Below, one piece after another: positions 33,725 to 42,338 of a stretch of 64,000 nucleotides of DNA; position 1 is the first letter of the stretch, and every line of letters starts with the position of its first letter. This stretch comes from Paenibacillus sp. DMB5 (GTDB lineage Bacteria > Bacillota > Bacilli > Paenibacillales > Paenibacillaceae), in contig NZ_LRAC01000126.1 of assembly GCF_001517085.1 (NCBI RefSeq), forward strand, positions 1-64,000, given 5' to 3'. A program made the position numbers and the translations under genes. A model generated the notes under the pieces. It was not told the DNA's origin, made no database searches, and saw only the letters and a list, made by a program, of their open reading frames with translations.

Positions 33725-35447
33725 ATGCCGCTGCGGGAGCAGGCAAGTTTATGGAGTGATCTGGCAATCAAAACGCTTGACGTGAGCAGCGGTAATGTGC
33801 CGCCCGGCGGCGTCTAAGCGAAACAGAATTAACTGCCAATCTGCTGCTGCTGGCAGGAGGCGGGCAGGGAAGGCTTGTGATGAATGGCGGGGATTGCCGT
33901 ATCCAGGCCTTTTTTGCCTGCCATGCGGCTAAAGGCTCATCCTTTACGCTGACTGCCGGAGCAGAAAGCATTCATTATACCGTGATTACTTATAAAGCTG
34001 TCCTAATAACGGACTCTGCCCATGAACAGTATCCACAGCGGAATCACCCGCTGAACACTTCATTTATTCACCGCTTGGAGCTGCCGGCAGGACTGCACCA
34101 GACGGCAGAAGAAATCGAAGCGAAATGGGGCAGGGGTGAAGGGCTGGAGCGATTTCATGTAAATGCACTGCTGCAAGGCATGCTGTACGAGCTAATGATG
34201 GAGGTTGAGCGCGGCCGGGGCGGTGCCGGGCCGGATATGGTGGATATCGTCACTACCTATATCGCTGGACATTATCGCCAGGAACTGGAGCTTAAAGAAC
34301 TGGCTGCGCTTGCCGGCTGCAGCGCAAGACAGTTGCAGCGGCGGTTCAAGCAGGAGAAGCTGATCGGGCCGATGGAATATGTGATCCGGCTGCGGATGGA
34401 GAGCGCACAGCGGATGCTCCGTCATACCGATGCCCCGATCAGTGAGATCGCGGAAAGAACGGGCTACCGTGATATGTATTACTTCAGCAGGGCTTTTAAG
34501 AAATATTACGGGGTTCCTCCGCAGCTTTACCGGCGAAGCGCCGCTTTTGGAACTGGAGCGCTTCCGGCTCACACCGGACTGAGTGACCGTTATGCTGCCT
34601 CATACGAGTCACTGCAAGGCCCGGTAATCTGTCATATGCGGGGTGAATATGGAGTCACCGCTACTCCAAGACGAATCGCTGTGCTTGACGTGCAGTATGC
34701 CGACCATCTTCTGGCCCTGGATATAGCTCCGGCAGGAAGTGTTGGCACGGGGGGCAGTACTTCGTTACATTTTCCCCAATATATCAGGGACAGGCTTAGG
34801 GCTACGGAAATGACCGGAAGCTATGAGTACCCGGACCTGGAAGCGGTCGAACGCTGCAGCCGGATCTTATAGTCTGCACCGAGGTGCACGCCCCGTATTA
34901 TGAACGCTTAATCCGGATTGCGCCAACCCTCATGTTCAGACGCAATGAAAGCTGGCAGACGATATTACGCCTCTTTGGGATTATAACGGGCAAGCAGGCT
35001 AGGGCGGAAGCCATTATAGCCGATTACCACCGCCGGACAGCCCTGCTGTCGGGAGAGCTTGCAGCGGTGCTGGCCGGTCAGAGTGTGGCCTTGATCCGTC
35101 CGCGTGAGTCGCTGGTACGGGTTCACACCGCTTCGCACCGCACCGGTGCTGTGCTGTACCGGGATCTGGGGTTACCTGCTCCACTTTTTGTGGCAGATAC
35201 CAGCGATACTGCCTATCATATCCCGGTCGACAGACTGCCTGCGGTGCATGCGGATCACTATTTTCTGCTTAGCAGTGAGCAGGTGCACGAGGAGATATCT
35301 GCGACAGAGGAGAGTACCCGGGTCATGCTCCATGCAGAGGAGCAGCCGCAGATTTATGCGGTGGATGCCGCTACCTGGATCGGCTGCTACGGTCCGACGG
35401 GGATTAATTACATCGTGGACCAGGTGGAAGGTGTATTGCTGGCATGA
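33725..35447 (+). pseudogene. AraC regulator fused to a siderophore-binding domain (Btr-like), two frameshifts
   Basis: Restoring one base near 33809-33811 ('ggcggcgtc') and one near 34847-34851 ('gcggtcgaacgc') gives a 574-residue protein. It has an N-terminal cupin-like region, the AraC double helix-turn-helix (LELKELAALAGCSARQLQRRFK; APISEIAERTGYRDMYYFSRAFKKYYGVPP), and a C-terminal FecB-like binding-protein domain closely resembling the lipoprotein at 31789. This is the architecture of B. subtilis Btr, which senses a siderophore inside the cell and activates its uptake genes. ATG follows caggagatgag. Confidence 0.82.
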
Positions 35448-35493
35448 GCGGAACAAGCCGGTAAGGAATAAGATTTTTCATAGACGAATGGCA

Positions 35494-35524
35494 GAAGCTC
35501 TTGTGGTTTTCACAGGAGCTTTTT
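35494..35524 (+). terminator. Rho-independent terminator
   Basis: agctcttgtg / cacaggagct stem with T run, 47 bases after the AraC-type gene. Confidence 0.75.
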
Positions 35525-35690
35525 ACTGCGGATTATCCTATTAGCCTATTCTATTTTTTTACTAAAAGTATACTAAAAATTCCAAATATATGTTATTCTG
35601 ATAGTGACATCCGGTTCTTGGCTTTGCAGAAACCAGATTCCTGGGAAGGAGGGCACTCGGATTTTTTTGCGGTCCAATCGTTTTGTTTGT

Positions 35691-35704
35691 TGATAGCGTT
35701 CGCA
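35691..35704 (+). promoter_or_regulatory. weak cre-like sequence upstream of the GH5 gene
   Basis: tgatagcgttcgca fits the cre consensus with two mismatches and lies 35 bases upstream of the cellulase start, a plausible place for carbon catabolite repression. Confidence 0.35.
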
Positions 35705-35739
35705 TGATGCATAACCACAAATTATACGGAGGTTTTGAC

Positions 35740-36957
35740 ATGCTGGCCAAAATGAAAAAATACGGGTTTTACGGTTTAGCTCTACTCTTGCTGGCTTCGG
35801 CTGCTGTGACCGGATGGAGTGCAAAAGCAGCTGCGGCTACCCCTATCACCTCGGATTTCAGATCCCTGTCGTCTTCACAAATCGTTAGCGAAATGGGTGC
35901 AGGATGGAACCTGGGCAATCAGCTTGAGGCCTCTAACAACGGTACTCCAAGCGAAACGGCGTGGGGGAATCCCGTTGTCACCCAGGAACTGATCAAGAAG
36001 GTGAAGGCTGCAGGCTTCAAAACGATTCGCATCCCAGTCTCGTACTTGAATCACATTGGAAGCGCTCCCAGCTATACGATAAATACAACTTGGCTTAACC
36101 GGGTAAAGACGGTAGTAGATTATGCTTATAACGAAGGCCTGTATGTGGTCATTAACATCCACGGGGACGGATACAATTCCGTTCAGGGTAGCTGGCTATT
36201 AGTGAATAGCGGCAACCAGACGGCCATCAAAGAGAAATACAAGCTTGTGTGGCAGCAGATTGCCAATAAGTTTGTGGGCTATGACGAGCGGCTTATTTTT
36301 GAGTCGATGAACGAGGTGTTTGACGGCAATTATGGCAATCCGAACGCCGCGTACTACGCCAACCTGAATGCTTACAATCAAATTTTTGTGGATACGGTCA
36401 GACAAACGAGCGGCAACAATAGCGCAAGATGGCTGCTGATTCCGGGCTGGAATACGAATATCGACTACACTGCCGGTAATTACGGCTTTGTTCTGCCGAC
36501 CGATACGTACCGTTCCTCCACCATTCCAAGCTCCGAGAAAAGAATCATGATTTCCGCACACTACTATTCCCCGTGGGATTTTGCAGGGGAGGAATCGGGG
36601 AACATAACGCAGTGGGGGGCATCCGCTACAAATCCGTCCAAGAAATCGTCCTGGGGGCAGGAGGATTACCTGAATTCCCAGTTCCAAGCCATGTACAATA
36701 AATTTGTGACCCAAGGCTACCCTGTCGTAATTGGTGAATTCGGCTCCATTGACAAAACAGCCTACGATTCCAGCAATAACGTTTACCGTGCAGCGTTTGC
36801 CAAGGCGGTAACAGCAGCAGCGAAGAAATACAGCGCAGTACCGGTCTACTGGGACAATGGCTACAACGGCCAGCATGGCTTTGGTCTGTTCAACCGTACG
36901 AATAACACAGTAACGCAGCAAGGGATTATTAATGCAATTATGCAAGGGATGCAATAA
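35740..36957 (+). CDS. secreted GH5 glycoside hydrolase (probable endo-beta-1,4-glucanase)
   Basis: 405 residues from ATG 35740, which has tacggaggt upstream; the frame extends 19 codons further without a site. Signal peptide with cleavage after AKAAAA near residue 33. The GH5 barrel shows GWNLGNQLEA near 58-67, IRIPVSY, INIHGDGYN near 134-142, the acid/base Glu in FESMNEVF near 191 and the nucleophile Glu in VIGEFGS near 332. No carbohydrate-binding module. Substrate probably cellulose, mixed-linkage glucan or xyloglucan. Monocistronic. Confidence 0.92.
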   Translation: MLAKMKKYGFYGLALLLLASAAVTGWSAKAAAATPITSDFRSLSSSQIVSEMGAGWNLGNQLEASNNGTPSETAWGNPVVTQELIKKVKAAGFKTIRIPVSYLNHIGSAPSYTINTTWLNRVKTVVDYAYNEGLYVVINIHGDGYNSVQGSWLLVNSGNQTAIKEKYKLVWQQIANKFVGYDERLIFESMNEVFDGNYGNPNAAYYANLNAYNQIFVDTVRQTSGNNSARWLLIPGWNTNIDYTAGNYGFVLPTDTYRSSTIPSSEKRIMISAHYYSPWDFAGEESGNITQWGASATNPSKKSSWGQEDYLNSQFQAMYNKFVTQGYPVVIGEFGSIDKTAYDSSNNVYRAAFAKAVTAAAKKYSAVPVYWDNGYNGQHGFGLFNRTNNTVTQQGIINAIMQGMQ

Positions 36958-36979
36958 ACCTTAGAACGGGAATTTTATC

Positions 36980-37017
36980 AAAACGGCGTAATCCTGTAAT
37001 GGGGCTGCGCCGTTTTT
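36980..37017 (+). terminator. Rho-independent terminator
   Basis: aaaacggcg / cgccgttttt stem after the GH5 stop codon. Confidence 0.75.
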
Positions 37018-37104
37018 CATAGAAAAAAGATTGATGGGCTGCTAATATGTTATATTAATGACAATAATTCCTGAAATTCCTGAAACTAGAAAGAGAGGCC
37101 GTCA

Positions 37105-38268
37105 ATGAAAATCTTGAAAAAGTTCATTCGAGCACTTGGGCTTGGCATTCTATTCATCGGGTTAATTCAGTCTAATCCATCCATCGTATCAGCAGCAGCA
37201 GGTAAAGCACAGTCTTCCGCCTTACCTGTTATCCGGGTCTATCTTAACAACAATCAAATAACCTCTTCTTCAGGGGCTCCTTCCTTGGTGAACGGGACGG
37301 TCATGCTCCCGCTGGACAGCTTCTATTATATTAGTGGCTTAGCCGTTAAGTATGATAAACGTACGAAAGTGATTTCTATAGAAAACATGTTCACAAAAGG
37401 CAGCATGAAGGCCGGGGAACGAACTGCAACGGTTAACGGGAACAAGATTACTTATTCCGCAGCTCCTCAGCAGCTTAATAAGCAGTTGTACGTACCCCTG
37501 CGATTCGTTAATGATGCGATTGGAGGCACACTGAACTGGAAGACGGCCAGCCGTGAGGCGGTGATTGACTATCCGGAATTTGTTGGCGACGGCAGGACTA
37601 GCAATGATGCGTATTTTATCAATGGGGTGAACGGAGCTGTATATAAACGGGATGCTGCAGGCGTTGTTCGTTCTATAGGAGTATCCGCAGCGGCCAAGCT
37701 TGAGCCGGGTTATATTGCTGCTACCCAGATTTCGTCCGTGCAAATGGCAGAAGATGCGGACCTGGTAACCATCCAGAATTCCAGCGGCGAGCCATCCATA
37801 AACCTGACGGTCATTAATCTTTTTGTGAAAAAAGGGGTCATTCTGCGCCAGTCATCCGGGCATTATTGGCAGTTTTCCCCCGACGATGTGAAGACGTACA
37901 ACGGTAACGCGGTTATGAACGATGGCCATACGATCCGGCTGATTGCACCAGATGCTTCTGTTAAACAAACCTGGAATATCTCCAAGTTAGCAGGCACACC
38001 TGATGTCAGCTATGCTATTGAAGCTATTGGCGAGAACTACTTAGTAGCCCGGTCATCTTCGGAAGGACTGCTGACACTAATTGATCTGGAAGCAAATAAA
38101 GCGATACTGCTCTACACCGAGTTTGGTATTAACCCTACCGATATGCCGGGCTTCAAGAACGATGGCCTCCGGTTTACCGGAAGCGGCGGGAACGGGTCAG
38201 AGCTGCAGTTCGAATTCACGAACGGGAAGAAAGTGAAGACGGTGTTTAGTTATACATTGGGGGAATAG
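37105..38268 (+). CDS. secreted protein with copper amine oxidase-like N-terminal (stalk) domain
   Basis: 387 residues. Signal peptide with cleavage near VSAAAG (about residue 33). Residues about 45-155 hold two stalk-domain repeats: IRVYLNNNQI...VNGTVMLPLDSFYYISG and YVPLRFVNDAIGGTLNWKTASREAVI. The remaining part is a beta-rich region of unknown type. These domains are very common in Paenibacillus surface proteins and are thought to bind the cell envelope. Ribosome binding site agagaggcc. Confidence 0.88.
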   Translation: MKILKKFIRALGLGILFIGLIQSNPSIVSAAAGKAQSSALPVIRVYLNNNQITSSSGAPSLVNGTVMLPLDSFYYISGLAVKYDKRTKVISIENMFTKGSMKAGERTATVNGNKITYSAAPQQLNKQLYVPLRFVNDAIGGTLNWKTASREAVIDYPEFVGDGRTSNDAYFINGVNGAVYKRDAAGVVRSIGVSAAAKLEPGYIAATQISSVQMAEDADLVTIQNSSGEPSINLTVINLFVKKGVILRQSSGHYWQFSPDDVKTYNGNAVMNDGHTIRLIAPDASVKQTWNISKLAGTPDVSYAIEAIGENYLVARSSSEGLLTLIDLEANKAILLYTEFGINPTDMPGFKNDGLRFTGSGGNGSELQFEFTNGKKVKTVFSYTLGE

Positions 38269-38304
38269 TGATGACAAGTCGAAGATGACATCTTTGGGTT
38301 CAGA

Positions 38305-38559
38305 ATGTTCCGGGTAGCGGAGCTTCGCAAAATACTGGTCATCAGCAGCCTGAGAAAAACCGTCTATTATATAGACAACATGAAGAGCCTGCTAAATAAT
38401 CTGGATACCCAGGATAATGAACAGATTGAGCGTTCTTTTCAGCTGGCGCTGGAGAATTTGAATGAGCGGCTCAGGCTGCAGTTTAAGGGGATACGCAGAG
38501 TTGATGGGGTATTTGGAGGTTTATGCCGGGGAGGGGCAGGACCTATAATCAGAATATAA
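38305..38559 (+). CDS. possible small helical protein, doubtful
   Basis: 84-codon frame with a helical central section (MKSLLNNLDTQDNEQIERSFQLALENLNERLRLQFKGIRR) but a weak ribosome binding site (tttggg) and a C-terminus that overlaps the likely leader of the next gene. No family recognised. May be a decayed gene. Confidence 0.3.
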   Translation: MFRVAELRKILVISSLRKTVYYIDNMKSLLNNLDTQDNEQIERSFQLALENLNERLRLQFKGIRRVDGVFGGLCRGGAGPIIRI

Positions 38560-38570
38560 GAGGTGTATTA

Positions 38571-38903
38571 ATGTCAAGGAATGTAAGGTATATAACGTTT
38601 TTTGTGTTGGGTGCAGTACCGTTGCTTATCTATCCATTCGTTTTAATAGCCAACATTATGTCTTTAGCGGGAAGCTGGTCAGGGCAAGAAGAATCTATTT
38701 TAAAAGCAATCGTGATCTTATTCATAATACTTACGAGCTCATATCCTATAACCTATATTATTAGTTTAGTGCTGTATTTGATAAAAAAACTCAAAAACAA
38801 AAACAAGAATGGTGCTGTACTGGTATCTAAGCTGCCTCTGTTGCCCTTGATTCATTTAGTTCTTGCTATTCTTGTGGGATGTTTATGGGCGCTCTTGGGT
38901 TGA
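38571..38903 (+). CDS. small membrane protein, unknown
   Basis: 110 residues from ATG 38571 (aagaggtg upstream). Three hydrophobic helices with a basic cytosolic loop (IKKLKNKNKNGAVLV). Closely followed by another small membrane-anchored protein gene, likely the same transcript. No family recognised. Confidence 0.65.
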   Translation: MSRNVRYITFFVLGAVPLLIYPFVLIANIMSLAGSWSGQEESILKAIVILFIILTSSYPITYIISLVLYLIKKLKNKNKNGAVLVSKLPLLPLIHLVLAILVGCLWALLG

Positions 38904-38921
38904 GGTATGAAGGAGGAGTTT

Positions 38922-39308
38922 ATGAAGAGGAAAATCATCTATATGATTTCATTGATTCTACTGGTGACAATAATCATTGTAATGATCCTGCCTAAACGAG
39001 AAATTGTTAAAGTTAGCCTCGTTTCCGACACAGCCACAATTACTTATACTGACGCTGAAAGCCTTCAAATTATCGGAGATGCCATAAGGACTGTAAAAAA
39101 AGTCCCCGGAGCTGTTGATGTAGGCCCACCCTCTTACCGGATGACCGTTACCTATGATGATTCTGAGGCTGTGCAATACAGCGTATACATGGATTTTGAA
39201 ACCCAAAACGGCTTCCTTATTAAAGACAGCAATAGTGAGAGGATGCTGGATTTAAGAAAAAAAGAATTCGGAAGAACTGGCGGATCTGTTAGTGAAGTGA
39301 AGATGTGA
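38922..39308 (+). CDS. membrane-anchored hypothetical protein
   Basis: 128 residues from ATG 38922, with aaggaggag upstream. One N-terminal hydrophobic anchor (IIYMISLILLVTIIIVMIL), then an extracytoplasmic beta-rich domain. No Cys lipobox. Unknown function. Confidence 0.7.
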   Translation: MKRKIIYMISLILLVTIIIVMILPKREIVKVSLVSDTATITYTDAESLQIIGDAIRTVKKVPGAVDVGPPSYRMTVTYDDSEAVQYSVYMDFETQNGFLIKDSNSERMLDLRKKEFGRTGGSVSEVKM

Positions 39309-39317
39309 AGATGTAAA

Positions 39318-39354
39318 GGAAAAAGCTCCTGTGGCTGTCGCTGGAGCTTTTTTG
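39318..39354. terminator. bidirectional terminator
   Basis: aaaagctcc / ggagctttttt stem between the membrane-anchored protein and the convergent XRE regulator gene. Confidence 0.8.
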
Positions 39355-39364
39355 TTGTGGGTCA

Positions 39365-39583
39365 TTAGGTTGGCGGATAACGCTTGGGGGTGTCGGTCTG
39401 CCCTAATAAATAGTCTACGCTTACTTTGTGGAAATTGGCGAGTGTAATAAGGACAGCACTTGGAACGTCCAGGTTCCCGTTTTCGTAGCGGGAATAAGTG
39501 GTTTGTGTAATATGCAAAAGCTCAGCCATTTGCTGTTGCGTCAGGTCTTTGTCTTCGCGCAGATTGCGAATTCTTGTGTACAT
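39365..39583 (-). CDS. XRE family transcriptional regulator
   Basis: 72 residues from ATG at 39583; the frame runs 14 codons further upstream into the operator region, where no ribosome binding site is seen. Helix-turn-helix residues 3-58: IRNLREDKDLTQQQMAELLHITQTTYSRYENGNLDVPSAVLITLANFHKVSVDYLLG (quoted in part: LTQQQMAELLHITQTTYSRY). Single-domain Cro/CI-type DNA-binding protein, divergent from the DUF6809 gene with palindromes in between. Confidence 0.88.
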   Translation of the reverse strand: MYTRIRNLREDKDLTQQQMAELLHITQTTYSRYENGNLDVPSAVLITLANFHKVSVDYLLGQTDTPKRYPPT

Positions 39584-39608
39584 AGAGATCACCCATGGCA
39601 AGTTTACT

Positions 39609-39652
39609 TTATGCGAAAAATGCATATTGTTATTTATGCGTTTTTCGCATAA
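39609..39652. promoter_or_regulatory. XRE operator candidate: nested palindromes
   Basis: ttatgcgaaaaa (39609-39620) and its exact reverse complement tttttcgcataa (39641-39652) flank a 20-base centre. Inside the right half, atgcg-ttttt-cgcat (39636-39650) is itself palindromic. It lies between the divergent XRE and DUF6809 genes, so it can control both. Confidence 0.65.
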
Positions 39653-39698
39653 AATTTATACAAAGCACGAGTTTGCTACTTAAGTAAAGGGAGGCCTG

Positions 39699-39971
39699 AT
39701 GGAAATTATCCTCGAAGATTTCTATTATGGAAAGCTACATCCGAATGAGTTAGTTAAGCCAAATAATCCGGAAATTCAACAACTTAACCGGAAAATTGCA
39801 GATGCTTTGCAGAAGCTACAACAGAACTTAGGTGATCGGGATTTGGAACAATTAGAGAAATTGCTTGAATTGCAAATAGAGATGGATTCTTTACAGTCGG
39901 CATTATCTTTTATTCAGGGGTATAAGATTGGTGCTTTGATGATGATTGAGGTGCTTAGTGGGGGAGAATGA
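39699..39971 (+). CDS. DUF6809 family protein
   Basis: 90 residues, all helical: MEIILEDFYYGKLHPNELVK at the N-terminus, coiled-coil-prone centre (LQKLQQNLGDRDLEQLEKLLELQ) and C-terminal SALSFIQGYKIGALMMIEVL. Matches the small DUF6809 proteins frequent in Firmicutes and in their mobile elements. Ribosome binding site aagggagg. Divergent from the XRE regulator and probably under its control. Confidence 0.8.
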   Translation: MEIILEDFYYGKLHPNELVKPNNPEIQQLNRKIADALQKLQQNLGDRDLEQLEKLLELQIEMDSLQSALSFIQGYKIGALMMIEVLSGGE

Positions 39972-40257
39972 GATTGGGGTGGCATAGGGACATAGTGCTG
40001 TACCGTGGCGGAGGGATTTTCGTAAAATTGGTCGATTATTCAACGGTTGAATGCCATGATTGAACGAGAGCTAGATTTTTTAGGAGAAAAATAAAAAGAG
40101 GCGAACGGAACTTTTTGTTAATTCAGCATTAGGACGGAAAGAGGACCCAATAATCTTGCTTTGTACCTTCAGTGTTTGGAAGAAAAATACTTTTATTGAC
40201 TATTTGGGAGTAAGATATATAGAGCAGGGAATTTAAGTTGGATGGAGGGTTCGGGTT

Positions 40258-40905
40258 ATGGCAGACAAAAAAATTGGAGCAAGCGATTATCTTGGGTTAG
40301 GTTTGTATGCATTTGCAGGATTCGGCCTTGAAGTTGTACTGTCAATGCTTTTGCCTGAAATATTTGGGGTTAAATGGTCTGAATACACCCTGATTCATCA
40401 TTGCATACACTGGTTGCTTACATGTATTTTGTGGGCAAGTACGGCGCTATTTCTGATAAGGCTTTCAAGGAAAAAATATTCCTTTTATGTTATGAAGTTA
40501 AATGAAGCGCCGGACTCCAAGGGATGGTTACTTGCGATTTTAGTTTCTGTTATAGCTATAACAGCTACGACTATTGTATGGGGCGGCTTGAAGCCGGTTC
40601 AAGAATACGATGGTATCGTTACATTCGTTTTTCAGAATATCTATTATTTGTTTGAAGCAGCCTTGATTCTTCTAACAATTGCTTTTGGTCAAAAGTTTGG
40701 TGAAATGCTCTTAAAAAGAGGCGGTCTGCCCTATGGAGGGATTTTTCTTGCGCTCACATGGGGACTCATACACATTTTGCTGCAGGGAAGTGAAACAGGT
40801 GTCTATGCTTTCTTCATGTCGATTCTATACGGCCTTGTATACATATTATTAAAAAAGAATATCCGGTATTCGTATATGATGATTGCGATTGTATTTATTT
40901 TATAA
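40258..40905 (+). CDS. multi-pass membrane protein, distantly CPBP-like
   Basis: 215 residues with about six hydrophobic helices. The region FGQKFGEML ... YGGIFLALTWGLIHILLQGSETGVYAFFMSILYGLVYILLKKNI has the spacing of CPBP-type intramembrane proteins, but the two diagnostic glutamates (EExxxR) are not both present, so protease activity is doubtful. Ribosome binding site atggaggg. Unknown function. Confidence 0.65.
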   Translation: MADKKIGASDYLGLGLYAFAGFGLEVVLSMLLPEIFGVKWSEYTLIHHCIHWLLTCILWASTALFLIRLSRKKYSFYVMKLNEAPDSKGWLLAILVSVIAITATTIVWGGLKPVQEYDGIVTFVFQNIYYLFEAALILLTIAFGQKFGEMLLKRGGLPYGGIFLALTWGLIHILLQGSETGVYAFFMSILYGLVYILLKKNIRYSYMMIAIVFIL

Positions 40906-40987
40906 TTATTTAATGTGGACTTTATACGGATATCTGTCTTAAAGGGTTAATTGAATAAGATTACTAAATAATAGGGGATGGTTAAAT

Positions 40988-41269
40988 ATGAAAAAAATTG
41001 TTAGACAAGTAATTCATGAATGGAATCCTTTCGGTTTATTTCCACATGCACCTGTTGATGAATTTGATTCAGAAATTGAAGAAGTCGCTCTTTCTCTAAC
41101 AGATGCTACTACAGTCGAAGAATTAGCAAGAAGAATACAAGATATATTTTCTTCCAGTTTTGGTGAGCCATTTGGGTATGAGGAATGTTTTAATACGGCT
41201 AACCGGATATGGGAGCTTGCAGAGAGTTATTTAAAGGGAGGTGAGCATTATAGTGAATGCAAAAAATGA
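40988..41269 (+). CDS. DUF1871 family protein
   Basis: 93 residues. Pattern VIHEWNPFGLFPHAPVDEFDSEI, ELARRIQDIFSSSFG and CFNTANRIWELAESY fits the DUF1871 family of small helical proteins. It overlaps the start of the alpha/beta hydrolase gene by 17 bases, so the two are translated together. Function unknown. Confidence 0.8.
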   Translation: MKKIVRQVIHEWNPFGLFPHAPVDEFDSEIEEVALSLTDATTVEELARRIQDIFSSSFGEPFGYEECFNTANRIWELAESYLKGGEHYSECKK

Positions 41270-42188
41270 GATCGCAGAAGCAATTGGAATTAAACTTCCT
41301 CATACCGTACCTGGTATCGAGTATCGACTGCTAAACTCCACAAAGGAAGAAGGGTATACAAGACAATTAATTGAGTATGATTCTTACGGAGACAAGGTTA
41401 TTGCTTTTCTTTTGCTTCCGGAAATACTTGATAAAAACCCAGCGATTCTAATTAATCACCAGCACAATAGGGAGCATCATTTAGGAAAGAGCGAAGTTTG
41501 CGGATTAGCAGGAAATCCTTTGCAGGCTTTCGGACCTGAATTGGTCAAAAAGGGATTTGTTGTGTTAGCTCCTGACTCAATATGCTTTGAGGAGAGACGT
41601 AAAAATGCACACGGAACTGAACCTGTCTCAGAAGACGGTGACTTTTGGCAGCATTATAATGAAATGTGCTATCGAATAATAAAAGGCGATTTTTTGATGA
41701 AAAAAGTGATCGATGATGCCATGAATGGTATAACTTTGCTTTCTAATCTTCCTTTTGTTGACAATCAATGTATTGGCACACTTGGACATTCATATGGTGG
41801 TAATACTGTTCTATTTCTTTCTGCATTAGATGAACGAATAGCTTTTAGCTGTGCCAGCGGCAGTGCTTGTACTTACGAAAATCGCATGATGAACAATGTC
41901 GGGATTGAAATGGCGAGCGTAATTCCGAACTTCCACAGCAAATACGATATATATGATCTAGTATCCTGTATTGCACCAAGACGACTGCTTATTGTTTCTG
42001 CGGATGATGATAAATATTCAAGAGATGCGTCATATATCGTTGAAAAAGCCAGCCCGGCCTATTTAGAACTGAAAGCTTTACATAACCTGTACCACAAGAG
42101 ATATCAAGGTGGTCATGGACTGACGAAAGAAAGATTTGATTATATTATTGATTGGCTTAATTCGAATGGGAAACAAGGCATGGAATAA
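41253..42188 (+). CDS. alpha/beta hydrolase (dienelactone hydrolase-like)
   Basis: 311 residues from GTG 41253, which has aaagggaggtgag upstream. Nucleophile elbow GHSYGG near residues 173-178, candidate acid in LLIVSADDDKYS near 244-255 and catalytic His in YQGGHGL near 284-290. Resembles the DLH/acetyl-xylan-esterase-like hydrolases; the natural substrate is unknown. Overlaps the DUF1871 gene. Confidence 0.85.
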   Translation: MNAKNEIAEAIGIKLPHTVPGIEYRLLNSTKEEGYTRQLIEYDSYGDKVIAFLLLPEILDKNPAILINHQHNREHHLGKSEVCGLAGNPLQAFGPELVKKGFVVLAPDSICFEERRKNAHGTEPVSEDGDFWQHYNEMCYRIIKGDFLMKKVIDDAMNGITLLSNLPFVDNQCIGTLGHSYGGNTVLFLSALDERIAFSCASGSACTYENRMMNNVGIEMASVIPNFHSKYDIYDLVSCIAPRRLLIVSADDDKYSRDASYIVEKASPAYLELKALHNLYHKRYQGGHGLTKERFDYIIDWLNSNGKQGME

Positions 42189-42338
42189 GCCCGCATCATA
42201 AAAGTAAATAAAATATTGAAGCTAAAACCTCATTATTTAAGCAATCCATTTTGTTCACTATGCGCTTTCCCCCGCCAAATTGGGTAAACTAACCCTAGAC
42301 GTACTTTACCCAAATCAGCCGAAATGAGGGGATACCCC

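Noticed and set aside
39972..40257. Possible short coding remnant (RLNAMIERELDFLGEK)
   Set aside because: Only about 20 codons between stops, no start signal; nothing else recognisable in this 286-base gap.
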